This document shows, one piece after another, positions 17,689 through 26,386 of a DNA stretch of 64,000 nucleotides. The notes under the pieces were generated by a model. The model did no database searches. It worked only from the letters and a program-made list of their open reading frames with translations, and was not told where the DNA came from. Where the stretch lies: NCBI RefSeq assembly GCF_016597815.1, contig NZ_VCHA01000001.1:744001-808000 (forward strand), read 5' to 3'. Each line of letters begins with the position of its first letter. Within the stretch, counting starts at the first letter, position 1. The position numbers were made by a program, and so were the translations under genes. This stretch comes from Marinobacter sp. DY40_1A1. GTDB taxonomy: Bacteria; Pseudomonadota; Gammaproteobacteria; Pseudomonadales; Oleiphilaceae.

Positions 17689-19335
17689 ATGAATACGAAG
17701 ACGAATAACGACAATAAAGACGTTCTGCTTGAAATTCGTGACCTCCGGATCGCCGGCCACTGTGATGATGAGTGGCACGAGATTGTCAAAGGTATAGATC
17801 TGACATTACATCGGGGTGAAATTCTTGGGTTGATTGGAGAGTCTGGTGCCGGGAAATCCACCCTTGGCCTGGCAGCCATGGGGTATTGCAAGGATGGCTG
17901 CAAAATCACCGGCGGAGAGATTCTCTTCGATGATAAAGATCTGGCTCGTTGCAGCGAGGAAGAACTGCGTAAGTTGCGGGGTGTGCGTATCGCTTACGTG
18001 GCACAGAGCGCTGCAGCGTCTTTTAACCCATCTCATCGGCTGATTGACCAGCACGTGGAGGCGGCGCTACAGCATGGGGTCAGCGATAAGGCGAAGGCTC
18101 GAGCCGAGGCCATTGAGCTGTATCGCAGCTTGAATATGCCCGATCCTGAACATATAGGTGAACGCTACCCGCATCAGGTTTCTGGTGGGCAACTGCAGCG
18201 GGCGATGACAGCAATGGCCATGGCCTGTCGTCCGGATATCATCGTATTTGACGAGCCGACGACGGCGCTGGATGTAACGACCCAGATTGAGGTGTTGGCC
18301 TCCATTCGTGCAGTTGTGGAAAAATTCGGTACCGCTGCGCTTTATATTTCCCATGATCTGGCCGTAGTTGCACAAATGGCTGACCGCATCATGGTACTGC
18401 GCCACGGCAAGCTGGTGGAAGAAGCCGAAACTCGAAAAATGCTGGCTGCGCCTGAGGAAGCATATACTCAATCGCTTTGGGCCGTGCGGTTGTTCAGCAC
18501 AAACCAGAAAGCACAGCCTGAAACTGAAGTGCCGCTGGTAGAGGTGCGCAATGTCTCAGCCGGCTATGGTGCCAAGCAGATCCTTGAGGACGTATCGTTC
18601 AACGTCTACAAGGGGCAAACGGTGGCAGTTATTGGCGAATCGGGCAGTGGTAAGAGCACGACGGCCCGAGTGATCAGCGGTTTGCTGACACCAAGTACGG
18701 GCTCCGTACTTTACAACGGTGAAGAGCTGCCAGGGGATTATCGCAAGCGCCCCAGGGAGATGCTGCGCAAGGTACAGATGATTTATCAGATTCCTGACAC
18801 GGCGATCAACCCCCGCCAGACCATCGGGGACATCATCGGTCGGCCGATGAAGTTTTACCATGGCCACAAGGATGCGGTTGTGCGCAGGAAGGTAAAAGAA
18901 CTGCTGGCGCTTGTTGAGTTGGAACCCGATAGGTACATAGACCGGCGCCCATCAGAGCTGTCGGGTGGGCAAAAACAGCGCATCTGTATTGCCAGGGCGC
19001 TTGCCGCCGAGCCGGATTTCATCATTTGCGATGAGGTAACCTCGGCGCTGGATCAACTGGTTGCGGAAGGCATACTGAAGTTGCTAACCCGGATACAGGA
19101 GAAATTCGGCGTGTCTTACCTGTTTATTACTCACGATGTAGCTACTGTGCGGGCCATTGCTGATCAAATTGTGGTTATGCAGCAGGGCAGGGTGGTCGAT
19201 AACGGTAGCCGGGAAGCTATCTTTACGCCGCCCCATCAGGAGTACACAGATTTATTGCTTTCGTCAGAGCCGGAAATGGATCCGGATTGGTTGGATGGCA
19301 TTCTTGGCCGCCGGGCAATGGCCAGCGCAGGCTAG
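17689..19335 (+). CDS. Fused dual ATPase of peptide-type ABC transporter (DppD-DppF type)
   Basis: 548 residues from the ATG at 17689 (AAGGG eight bases upstream; a GTG at 17680 is the alternative). Two full nucleotide-binding domains are present in one chain. The first has GESGAGKST (Walker A), VSGGQLQRAM (signature) and IIVFDEPTTALD (Walker B). The second has GESGSGKST, LSGGQKQRICIARAL and FIICDEVTSALD. In many systems these are two genes (dppD and dppF); here they are fused, as in some opine and glutathione importers. It powers the permease pair. A strong terminator follows 30 bp after the stop, ending this transcript. Confidence 0.92.
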   Translation: MNTKTNNDNKDVLLEIRDLRIAGHCDDEWHEIVKGIDLTLHRGEILGLIGESGAGKSTLGLAAMGYCKDGCKITGGEILFDDKDLARCSEEELRKLRGVRIAYVAQSAAASFNPSHRLIDQHVEAALQHGVSDKAKARAEAIELYRSLNMPDPEHIGERYPHQVSGGQLQRAMTAMAMACRPDIIVFDEPTTALDVTTQIEVLASIRAVVEKFGTAALYISHDLAVVAQMADRIMVLRHGKLVEEAETRKMLAAPEEAYTQSLWAVRLFSTNQKAQPETEVPLVEVRNVSAGYGAKQILEDVSFNVYKGQTVAVIGESGSGKSTTARVISGLLTPSTGSVLYNGEELPGDYRKRPREMLRKVQMIYQIPDTAINPRQTIGDIIGRPMKFYHGHKDAVVRRKVKELLALVELEPDRYIDRRPSELSGGQKQRICIARALAAEPDFIICDEVTSALDQLVAEGILKLLTRIQEKFGVSYLFITHDVATVRAIADQIVVMQQGRVVDNGSREAIFTPPHQEYTDLLLSSEPEMDPDWLDGILGRRAMASAG

Positions 19336-19364
19336 TTAGATAGAAACCTTAACGTAAACACTCC

Positions 19365-19395
19365 AAAGGCTGCCGCTCTGGCAGCCTTTCGTTTT
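19365..19395 (+). terminator. Rho-independent terminator after the ABC importer
   Basis: A perfect 10-bp stem, AAAGGCTGCC / GGCAGCCTTT with a GCTCT loop (19365-19389), is followed by CGTTTT. It separates the decarboxylase-importer operon from the CoA-ligase operon. Confidence 0.85.
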
Positions 19396-19650
19396 AATCC
19401 CCCCCTCCCTAGCAAAAGCACCATCATCAAAGCCCATGACGGGTGGTTCCAACAGTGTAGGGCTGGATCATGAAAAAACGGCGCGTTGTCGCCATCATCT
19501 GTCGTTTTTTGGGAATTGGGCATAAGGGTTAGTAAGTAACACTAGGGCTTGTGCTGGTTAGACCCTTACGGACGTTGTTCCAAAGGGCTCTACTGGCAAA
19601 AAGGCGAAATAAAGCAAAAACAAGAGTCCAAAGCCGGAGTGACCTTACCC

Positions 19651-21756
19651 ATGTTATCAGCACGATTCCTGCGACCTAAATCCATTGCTGTGTTTGGTGG
19701 ACGAGAAGCCAAAAAAGTAATTGAGCAATGCGAGGCTGTCGGCTTCACCGGAGAAATCTGGCCGGTTCATCCTAAGCACGAGGAAATTCTAGGGCGTAAA
19801 GCCTATCGCTCAGTGGCTGAGTTGCCCGGTAGCCCGGATGCTGCGTATATAGCGGTGAACCGTGACTTGAGTATTCAGATTGTCGGTGAACTGGCGGCCC
19901 GGGACTCAGGCGGTGCCGTGTGCTACGCCACCGGGTTCTCTGAAGCCGGGGAGCAGGGTAAAGCGCTTGAGCAGAGTCTGTTGCGGGCCGCCGGCAACAT
20001 GCCGTTGATGGGGCCGAATTGCTATGGCTTCCTGAACTACATTCAGGGCGCGATGATGTGGCCGGATCAGCAGGGTGGACGCCGGGTAGAGCGCGGTGTT
20101 GCCTTCATCACTATGTCCAGCAATATTGCCTTTAACCTCACTATGCAGCGTCGGGGACTGCCAGTGTCCTACCTGGTGTCTTTGGGCAACCGTCTTAAGT
20201 TCGACCTTCACGATGCAATAAGCACCTTTGCAGAACAAGATGAAGTGTCGGCGATTGGCTTGTATGTCGAAGGGATTTCCGATCCACGGGCGTTTCAGCG
20301 GGCCGCTGATATTGCGCGCCAATACGGTAAGCCTATTGTCGCGCTGAAATCCGGCCACTCGGAAATTGCCAGTCAGGTGGTGATGTCCCACACCGCTGCC
20401 CTGAGTGGTTCTGATTCATTGATCGACGCGTTATTTGAACGCGCCGGAGTTGCGCGGGTTAACTCCCTCGAAACCCTGGTTGAAACCCTGAAGTTACTGC
20501 ATGTTCATGGACCCCTTGGAGGTGTGCGCATTGGCGCGATGAGCACTTCCGGAGGGGATATGTCAATAATGGCTGATGCGATCAGCGAGACACCATTGAC
20601 CTTACCACCGATCTCAGACAGCGGCGTTCTGGCTCTGAAGCGTGTTGTGCATGAGCGCATGGCGATCGCTAATCCATTGGACTACCAGCTGTTTGATTGG
20701 GGTAACCGGGACGGGTTGTTGCGCACCTACGAAACTTTTATGAATGAAGGCTTCGACTTGACCATCAGCATGCTGGATCTCCCCAGAGAGGATCGCTGCG
20801 ACGCGTCGGATTGGGAGAGTGCGGAGCAAGCCATTATTGAAGCGGCTCAAAACCTGAAATACCCCACTGCAGTGATGTCGACTATGTCGGACAACCTACC
20901 GGAAGCACTGGCTCTGCGAATGATTGATCGGGGAATAGTGCCGCTTTGTGGCGTTCAGGCAGCTGTCCCCGCGGTTGCTGCAGCAGCTCGTATAGGCCAG
21001 CTTTGGGCGCGGAAGGAGCCAACGCAATTGATACTTTCAGGTACACAGGTTGAGCTGGTTGGTGAACACCTTATTGATGAAGCGCGCGCCAAAGAAGTGC
21101 TGTCTGCATATGGCTTGAGCGTGCCTCAATCCCGAGTGGTGTCGAAAGTCGAAGACGGTATTGCCGCAGCTCAAGAGCTTGGCTATCCAGTGGTCGTCAA
21201 AGCTCTGGGCATCGCCCATAAAACCGATGTTGGCGGTGTCCGCTTGAACCTGACACAGCCCGCTGACGTGGCAGACGCTGTAGAGCACATGTTGACCATG
21301 GGTCGTACCGTGCTGATTGAACGAATGGTGTCCGGGAGCGTCGCAGAACTCATTGTTGGTGTGAGTCGGGATGAACAGTTCGGTTTGCACCTGGTGGTCG
21401 GTGCTGGCGGCATTCTGGTTGAGCTGCTTAAGGATAGCAGGCCATTGTTATTGCCGACCAACCGCACAGAGGTGGAGAAGGCACTACGTTCATTGCAGGC
21501 GGCCAGCTTGTTGACCGGTTTCCGTGGGCGATCGGAGGCCGACCTAGAGGCTGTGATAGATGCTGTTATGGCCGTCGCGGTATTTGCTGAGGACCATGTT
21601 GAATCTCTGATTGAACTCGACGTTAACCCATTGATGGTCTTGCCGGAAGGGCAGGGGGTGGTGGCTGCTGATGCGCTGATCCGGTTTGTTCCCGGGCATC
21701 ACCAAACCACTCAAGCTGCTCACCTGGCTTCGGCTGTGGATGTTGTTACTGAATAA
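19651..21756 (+). CDS. NDP-forming acyl-CoA synthetase (fused alpha-beta)
   Basis: Start placed at the ATG at 19651 (MLSARFLRPKSIAVFGG), giving about 701 residues. The N-terminal CoA-binding Rossmann-like domain begins SIAVFGG. The succinyl-CoA-ligase-like domain has NCYGFLNY and the catalytic His region SHTAALSGSD. The C-terminal ATP-grasp domain (about 480-680) has GYPVVVKALGIAHKTDVGGV. This family activates carboxylic acids to CoA thioesters with ATP giving ADP and phosphate. With the following hydratase and dehydrogenase it looks like the CoA-activation step for the acid made by the upstream aldehyde dehydrogenase. The acid is unknown; the CaiD/CaiA-like partners favour a short acid, possibly with a cationic end. 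Confidence 0.85.
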   Translation: MLSARFLRPKSIAVFGGREAKKVIEQCEAVGFTGEIWPVHPKHEEILGRKAYRSVAELPGSPDAAYIAVNRDLSIQIVGELAARDSGGAVCYATGFSEAGEQGKALEQSLLRAAGNMPLMGPNCYGFLNYIQGAMMWPDQQGGRRVERGVAFITMSSNIAFNLTMQRRGLPVSYLVSLGNRLKFDLHDAISTFAEQDEVSAIGLYVEGISDPRAFQRAADIARQYGKPIVALKSGHSEIASQVVMSHTAALSGSDSLIDALFERAGVARVNSLETLVETLKLLHVHGPLGGVRIGAMSTSGGDMSIMADAISETPLTLPPISDSGVLALKRVVHERMAIANPLDYQLFDWGNRDGLLRTYETFMNEGFDLTISMLDLPREDRCDASDWESAEQAIIEAAQNLKYPTAVMSTMSDNLPEALALRMIDRGIVPLCGVQAAVPAVAAAARIGQLWARKEPTQLILSGTQVELVGEHLIDEARAKEVLSAYGLSVPQSRVVSKVEDGIAAAQELGYPVVVKALGIAHKTDVGGVRLNLTQPADVADAVEHMLTMGRTVLIERMVSGSVAELIVGVSRDEQFGLHLVVGAGGILVELLKDSRPLLLPTNRTEVEKALRSLQAASLLTGFRGRSEADLEAVIDAVMAVAVFAEDHVESLIELDVNPLMVLPEGQGVVAADALIRFVPGHHQTTQAAHLASAVDVVTE

Positions 21757-21793
21757 CCAACCATGTTTGCACATAACAAAAAGGAAAAGATAT

Positions 21794-22576
21794 ATGTCTG
21801 AATATCTCCACGCTGTCCGCAATGGTGAAATCTTTGAAATTACTCTGGATAAACCCAAAGGCAATGCTGTCAGCGCAGAGCTGAGCCGTGAAATGGGCAA
21901 GCTGTTCGCGGAATTCCGTGATGATCCGTCGCTCCGGGTGGCCATTCTTACCGGCGCCGGGGAGAAGTTTTTCTGCGGCGGCTGGGATTTGAGTTCGGTC
22001 GCCGACGGCGAAGAGTTCATCGGCGACTTTGGCGAAGGGGGATTCGGTGGTTTTATCGAGCTGCCAAATCTTAACAAGCCAGTTATTTGTGCGATTAATG
22101 GTTATGCGATTGGAGCAGGTTTTGAAATGTTGCTGCGGTCGGACTTCGTAGTAGCGGATGAGAGCGCGCAGTTCTGGTTGCCTGAGGCGCAACTGGGCGT
22201 CGCCCCAGACGTAGCAAGCTTTTTGCTGCCAAAAATACTTCCACGGCAAAAGGCGTTTGCCATTCTGATGACTGCACAGCGATTGTCTGCGCAGGAACTA
22301 TTGGATCTTGGTTTGGTGAACAAGGTGGTGCCTAAGGGCGGTGCTATGGCTGCTGCCCGGGAGTTGGCTCATGAATTGATCAAGGCTGCGCCTCTTTCTT
22401 TGGCGGCGATTAAAGAAGCCACTGAAAAAACAGAAGGTTTGACCTTCGCAGAAAGCTACGCCGCCCTTCGCTCGAAAGCGTGGCCAGCGTTTATGGAAAT
22501 GCTAGAAAGCGAGGATGCCCAAGAGGGTGCCAAAGCATTTCTTGAAGGCCGCGCCCCTGAGTGGACCGGACAATAA
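21794..22576 (+). CDS. Enoyl-CoA hydratase, crotonobetainyl-CoA hydratase (CaiD)-like
   Basis: 260 residues from the ATG at 21794 with AAGGAAAAG upstream; the open frame extends 5' but overlaps the ligase gene. It is a crotonase: oxyanion loop GAGEKFFCGGWDL (about residues 55-67), NGYAIGAGFEM and WLPEAQLGVAPD with the Glu residues used as acid/base. The start MSEYLHAVRNGEIFEITLDKP and the ending SEDAQEG...WTG read like CaiD, the hydratase of carnitine metabolism. It would add water to, or isomerise, a 2-enoyl-CoA made by the next gene product. Crotonase class is certain; the CaiD resemblance is by eye. Confidence 0.85.
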   Translation: MSEYLHAVRNGEIFEITLDKPKGNAVSAELSREMGKLFAEFRDDPSLRVAILTGAGEKFFCGGWDLSSVADGEEFIGDFGEGGFGGFIELPNLNKPVICAINGYAIGAGFEMLLRSDFVVADESAQFWLPEAQLGVAPDVASFLLPKILPRQKAFAILMTAQRLSAQELLDLGLVNKVVPKGGAMAAARELAHELIKAAPLSLAAIKEATEKTEGLTFAESYAALRSKAWPAFMEMLESEDAQEGAKAFLEGRAPEWTGQ

Positions 22577-22600
22577 CAAATTTCTGATTGGGAGAAGACC

Positions 22601-23758
22601 ATGAATTTTCAGTTGACTGAAGAGCAAGACATGCTGGTGCGGACCACCGCCGCGTTTGTCGAAAAAGAACTGCTGCCCCATGAAGATGCCGTTGAAGCCA
22701 GCGGCGAGGTGAGTCCGGAGCTTGCTGAAACCATCAAACAGAAGGCTCTAGAGGCTGGTCTCTATGCGTTTAATATGCCGGAATCGGTGGGCGGGCTTGG
22801 CATTGATCACGTCTCCCAAGCGCTGATCGAGCGGGAGTTGGCCAAGGTGTCCTGGGCACTGCAGGTGTTTGTCGCCCGACCGAGCAATATCCTGATGGCC
22901 TGCCGAGATGAGCAGATTAACGATTATCTGATGCCTTGTGTGCGTGGCGAAAAGACAGACTGCTTTGCACTCACTGAGCCGGGCGCTGGTTCGGATGCCG
23001 CAGGCATCACCACTCGGGCGCGTCAGGACGGCGACAGTTTCGTGATCAATGGCGGGAAACACTTCATCAGCCACGCCGGTGAGGCTGACTTTGCCATTGT
23101 GTTCGCGGTGACGGGTACTGATAACTCGTCAGGACGCCCGCGCAACCAGGTCACCGCGTTCCTGGTGGATAAAGGCACGCCGGGCTTTACCGTGCGACGT
23201 GGCCCCATCTGTGTCAGCAACCGGGGTTATCACCAGTATGAAATGTTTTTTGATGATTGCCTGGTGCATGCATCCAAGGTGCTGGGCGAAGTAGGCAAGG
23301 GCTGGGATGTCGCCAATGCTTGGCTGACGGCTGGGCGGGTCATGGTGGCGGCGCACTGCGTTGGGCAGGCACAGCGTGCGCAGGCGCTGGCAACGCAATG
23401 GGCCGCTGACAGAAAGCAATTCGGCAAGGCGATCGGTGCCAATCAGGGCGTCTCCTTCAAGCTGGCCGACATGGTGACGGAGATTCACGCGGCTGAGCTG
23501 ATGACCTTGCACGCCGCCTGGAAGATGGACCAGGGCACCATGACCGATGGCGATGCCGGCATGGCCAAACTGTTTGCCAGTGAAATGCTGGGGCGGGTAA
23601 CCGATGAGGCCGTACAGATCTACGGCGGCATGGGCTTAATGAATGAAACGGTGGTGGAACGGTTGTGGCGGAATGCGCGAATCGAGCGGATCTGGGAAGG
23701 TACCTCGGAAATTCAGCGCCATATTATTTCCAAGGAACTGTTGCGGGCTCACGCCTAA
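22601..23758 (+). CDS. Acyl-CoA dehydrogenase
   Basis: 385 residues, ATG at 22601, GGGAGAAG upstream. All three ACAD domains are present: NFQLTEEQDMLVRTTAAFV at the N-terminus, the FAD/substrate signature FALTEPGAGSDAAG near residue 130, and the C-terminal VQIYGGMGLMNE and RIERIWEGTSEIQRHIISK with the catalytic Glu in WEGTSE. It oxidises an acyl-CoA to the trans-2-enoyl-CoA with electron transfer to ETF. It is 24 bp after the hydratase gene, so the two form a dehydrogenation-hydration pair acting on the CoA thioester from the NDP-forming ligase. Chain length specificity is not readable from sequence alone. Confidence 0.9.
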   Translation: MNFQLTEEQDMLVRTTAAFVEKELLPHEDAVEASGEVSPELAETIKQKALEAGLYAFNMPESVGGLGIDHVSQALIERELAKVSWALQVFVARPSNILMACRDEQINDYLMPCVRGEKTDCFALTEPGAGSDAAGITTRARQDGDSFVINGGKHFISHAGEADFAIVFAVTGTDNSSGRPRNQVTAFLVDKGTPGFTVRRGPICVSNRGYHQYEMFFDDCLVHASKVLGEVGKGWDVANAWLTAGRVMVAAHCVGQAQRAQALATQWAADRKQFGKAIGANQGVSFKLADMVTEIHAAELMTLHAAWKMDQGTMTDGDAGMAKLFASEMLGRVTDEAVQIYGGMGLMNETVVERLWRNARIERIWEGTSEIQRHIISKELLRAHA

Positions 23759-23842
23759 TAACCCGTTTCACCCGAATGACGATCTATATCGGGCCAGTGG
23801 CCAACAGCCGTATTAGCGAATTTGTAGCAGGAGCAAAAAAAC

Positions 23843-24820
23843 ATGTTTAAGACACGGATTACCGAATTGTTCGGAGTGGAGCATCCGGTCCTTCAGGGCG
23901 GCATGCAGCGGGTGTCCACGGCAGAGCTGGTTTCGGCCGTTGCCAACGCGGGCGCCATGGGGTTTCTTACCGCGCTGACACAGCCAACGCCCGAGGCCTT
24001 GGCAAAGGAAATCGCCCGCACCCAATCAATGACCGATAAGCCGTTTGGCGTAAACCTGACGATCTTGCCCACGCTGACACCGCCTCCCTATGCGGAATAT
24101 GCGCAGGTAATCATTGATTCCGGTGTTAAATTCGTCGAAACAGCGGGGCGCAGCCCGGAGCCGTTCATGGCCGGTTTCAAGGCCGCCGGCATCAAGGTTG
24201 TCCATAAGTGCACCTCGGTGCGTCATGCGCTGAAGGCTCAAGCGGTGGGCTGCGATGCGGTGATCATTGATGGGTTTGAGGCCGCGGGACATCCGGGAGA
24301 AGATGATATTCCATCCCTGGTGTTAGTGCCGAGCGCGGTGGATGCCCTCGACATTCCCGTTGTTGCCTGTGGAGGCTTCAGTGATGGTCGGGGCCTGGTC
24401 GCAGCCTTGGCCATGGGCGCCGAGGGCATGAGCATGGGTACTCGCTTTTTATGCACGGTGGAGGCACCCGTGCACCAGAACCTGAAAGAGAAGCTGGTGG
24501 CAAGCAGCGAGTTGGATACCCAGCTTATTTTCCGTAAATTCCGCAACACCGCGCGGGTCCACCGCAATACCATTGCCGAAGAAGTGGCGAAAATTGAGCG
24601 CATGGAAGGCACTGAGTTTGCGGATGTAGCGGAATTGGTGTCCGGAAAGCGTGGCGCCGTAGTTCTGGAAACCGGCGATATGGAGCAGGGAATTTGGTGG
24701 GCTGGAATGTCTCAGGGCCTGATCCACGACATTCCAACGGTTGACGAGTTAGTCCAGCGCATTGTGGCCGATGCGACTGAAATTGTCCGCGGGCGCTTGG
24801 CCGGACTAACAAGCGCCTGA
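23843..24820 (+). CDS. Nitronate monooxygenase-family flavoprotein
   Basis: 325 residues, ATG at 23843, AGGAGC upstream. TIM-barrel FMN protein of the 2-nitropropane dioxygenase/NMO family: HPVLQGGMQRVSTAELVSAVANAGAMGFL at the start, the His in DGFEAAGHPGEDD (about 148-160) and the phosphate-binding VACGGFSDGRGLVAALAMGA. Family members oxidise alkyl nitronates, and some act as FMN enoyl reductases. Its presence as last gene of a CoA-type operon is common in catabolic clusters, but the real substrate is often not a nitronate. The gene ends 34 bp before a terminator. Confidence 0.85.
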   Translation: MFKTRITELFGVEHPVLQGGMQRVSTAELVSAVANAGAMGFLTALTQPTPEALAKEIARTQSMTDKPFGVNLTILPTLTPPPYAEYAQVIIDSGVKFVETAGRSPEPFMAGFKAAGIKVVHKCTSVRHALKAQAVGCDAVIIDGFEAAGHPGEDDIPSLVLVPSAVDALDIPVVACGGFSDGRGLVAALAMGAEGMSMGTRFLCTVEAPVHQNLKEKLVASSELDTQLIFRKFRNTARVHRNTIAEEVAKIERMEGTEFADVAELVSGKRGAVVLETGDMEQGIWWAGMSQGLIHDIPTVDELVQRIVADATEIVRGRLAGLTSA

Positions 24821-24853
24821 TCCGAACAGCTATGAACTGTTGTCGTGACCTTT

Positions 24854-24873
24854 GCCCCTTCGGGGGCTTTTTT
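24854..24873 (+). terminator. Rho-independent terminator after the NMO gene
   Basis: Stem GCCCC / GGGGC with a TTCG loop (24854-24867) followed by TTTTTT. It closes the CoA operon just before the 3' end of the convergent regulator gene. Confidence 0.85.
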
Positions 24874-24877
24874 GTTG

Positions 24878-25852
24878 CTAATTCGAAGTCGTGGTGCGCA
24901 GCTTATGCTGCTTACGGTCTGCAGATGGAGTGCAGTTATAGATGGCGCGATAATTACGTATGAGTGCAGCAGAGGAGTTAAAACCACTACGCACAGCAAT
25001 TTGAGTAATGCTGAAACTGGTTTCTCGCAATAGTCGCCGAGCGGCTGCAACACGTAGCAGCGTATAGTGACGGGCAGGAGTTGTTTCTAAAATTTCACGA
25101 AACTCCCGCTCCAGTTGTCTCTGGGACGTACCTACCTTTTTAGCAAGATCCGACATTGCTATTGGTGATTCAATGTTTGTTTCCATTACTTTAATCGCTT
25201 TGGCCAAGCGGGGTGCCCGGACGTCAAGCCGTGCGGAGGTGAATTCCCGTTGCTGGCTGCTTCCAGGGCGCTCTATGTCGAAAATCAAAAACTCTGCAAC
25301 AGCAATAGCTAATTGCTCGCTATGATGCTGACGAATCACTTCCAGTATCAGATCCATTGCCGTGCTGGCACCGCCGTTTGTAATCCGATCCCGGTCTATA
25401 ACATAACGATCGGCGCACACTTTGATTGCAGGAAAGGCCTCTTGAAACACCTCAAGCTCTGCCCAGTGAATGGTGGCTCGATAGCCATTCAGCAAACCCG
25501 CTCTTGCAAGAACAAACGGACCTGCATCCAAACCTGCGATTTGCGCGGCATAAGGCTTTAGGGTTTTAAGTTGTTGGATCAACTCTGGGGTGATGTAAGA
25601 CTCATAGTTGTAACTGGCAAGAATAAAAAGAATATCCAGTGGTGCCGTGTCTGGAATGTTGGCAAGGCTCTTGTTTACAGGAAATGTCAGGCCACTTGTG
25701 CTTGAAACACTGCGCCCATCAAGCGAAAACAAGTGCCATTTGGCGACCGGCTGATCAGATAGATCATTCGCGGCTCTAAGAGGCTCAATCAGGTTAGAAA
25801 AACACAGATTGCTGAATTCTGGCAGCAGGAGGATGCCGTAGTTTTTGATCAT
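24878..25852 (-). CDS. AraC-family regulator with GATase/DJ-1-like domain (GlxA type)
   Basis: 324 residues. N-terminal half: DJ-1/PfpI-like fold, starting MIKNYGILLLPEFSNLCF, with IAGLDAGPFVLARAGLLNGYRATIHW. C-terminal half: two-helix AraC HTH with MSDLAKKVGTSQRQLEREF and ITQIAVRSGFNSSAALIRNYR. This architecture is shared by GlxA-like regulators such as ArgR (arginine), GbdR (glycine betaine) and CdhR (carnitine) of pseudomonads, all of which respond to amino acids or quaternary amines. It is convergent with the CoA operon and is the best candidate activator for it. Effector not known. Confidence 0.88.
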   Translation of the reverse strand: MIKNYGILLLPEFSNLCFSNLIEPLRAANDLSDQPVAKWHLFSLDGRSVSSTSGLTFPVNKSLANIPDTAPLDILFILASYNYESYITPELIQQLKTLKPYAAQIAGLDAGPFVLARAGLLNGYRATIHWAELEVFQEAFPAIKVCADRYVIDRDRITNGGASTAMDLILEVIRQHHSEQLAIAVAEFLIFDIERPGSSQQREFTSARLDVRAPRLAKAIKVMETNIESPIAMSDLAKKVGTSQRQLEREFREILETTPARHYTLLRVAAARRLLRETSFSITQIAVRSGFNSSAALIRNYRAIYNCTPSADRKQHKLRTTTSN

Positions 25853-25981
25853 GACATTGCTAACCCGAACTATGTTGTTGAATCCACTCGCAACTATCGC
25901 CTAGTTTACGCTGCTAGACACATAAAAGATTGTAAGGGGCTTGCTCCAGATTTGTTAATAGCTTGCGCAGTCAATGAATGC

Positions 25982-26359
25982 CTAATCTTTGATGGCTGCA
26001 TAGACCACCAGCTCAACCAGCATTTCTTCTCGAGCAAGGCCGGCTATTACCAGCGCAGCACGGTTTGGATAAGGCTTCTCGAAGTACTCTGCGTAGATTC
26101 TATTAACAACCGGCAGGTGTGATCTGTCGGTGACATAAATCAAAACCTGTGTGACATCCGTTAGGTTTGCATTTGCGCATTCTAGTGTGTGGCGCAAGTT
26201 TTCCATGGTCTGGCGAGTTTGGGCTTCAATACCGCCGTCAACAACTTTCCCTTGGTCATCAATAGGGATTTGCGCAGTAAACAGTATCCCGTTACCAATG
26301 GTTGCCCACTCAAGCGGTGAGGGGGACGCGTACAAATCTGTTTTTACTGTTTTAATCAT
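25982..26359 (-). CDS. RidA-family protein (imine/enamine deaminase)
   Basis: 125 residues. It has the YjgF/YER057c/UK114 pattern: an N-terminal IGNGILFTAQIPIDDQGKVV, QTRQTMENLRHTLECANANL, VTQVLIYVTD and the C-terminal PNRAALVIAGL...MLVELVVYAAI. The conserved Arg in PNRA and the Glu in VELV of the active-site pocket are kept. RidA proteins hydrolyse reactive imines or enamines released by amine-oxidising or PLP enzymes. It lies 27 bp downstream of the DAO-type oxidase on the same strand, which fits removal of the imine product of that oxidase. Confidence 0.9.
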   Translation of the reverse strand: MIKTVKTDLYASPSPLEWATIGNGILFTAQIPIDDQGKVVDGGIEAQTRQTMENLRHTLECANANLTDVTQVLIYVTDRSHLPVVNRIYAEYFEKPYPNRAALVIAGLAREEMLVELVVYAAIKD

Positions 26360-26386
26360 TGTTGCTCTTCCTTAGGTGGGTTTTGG

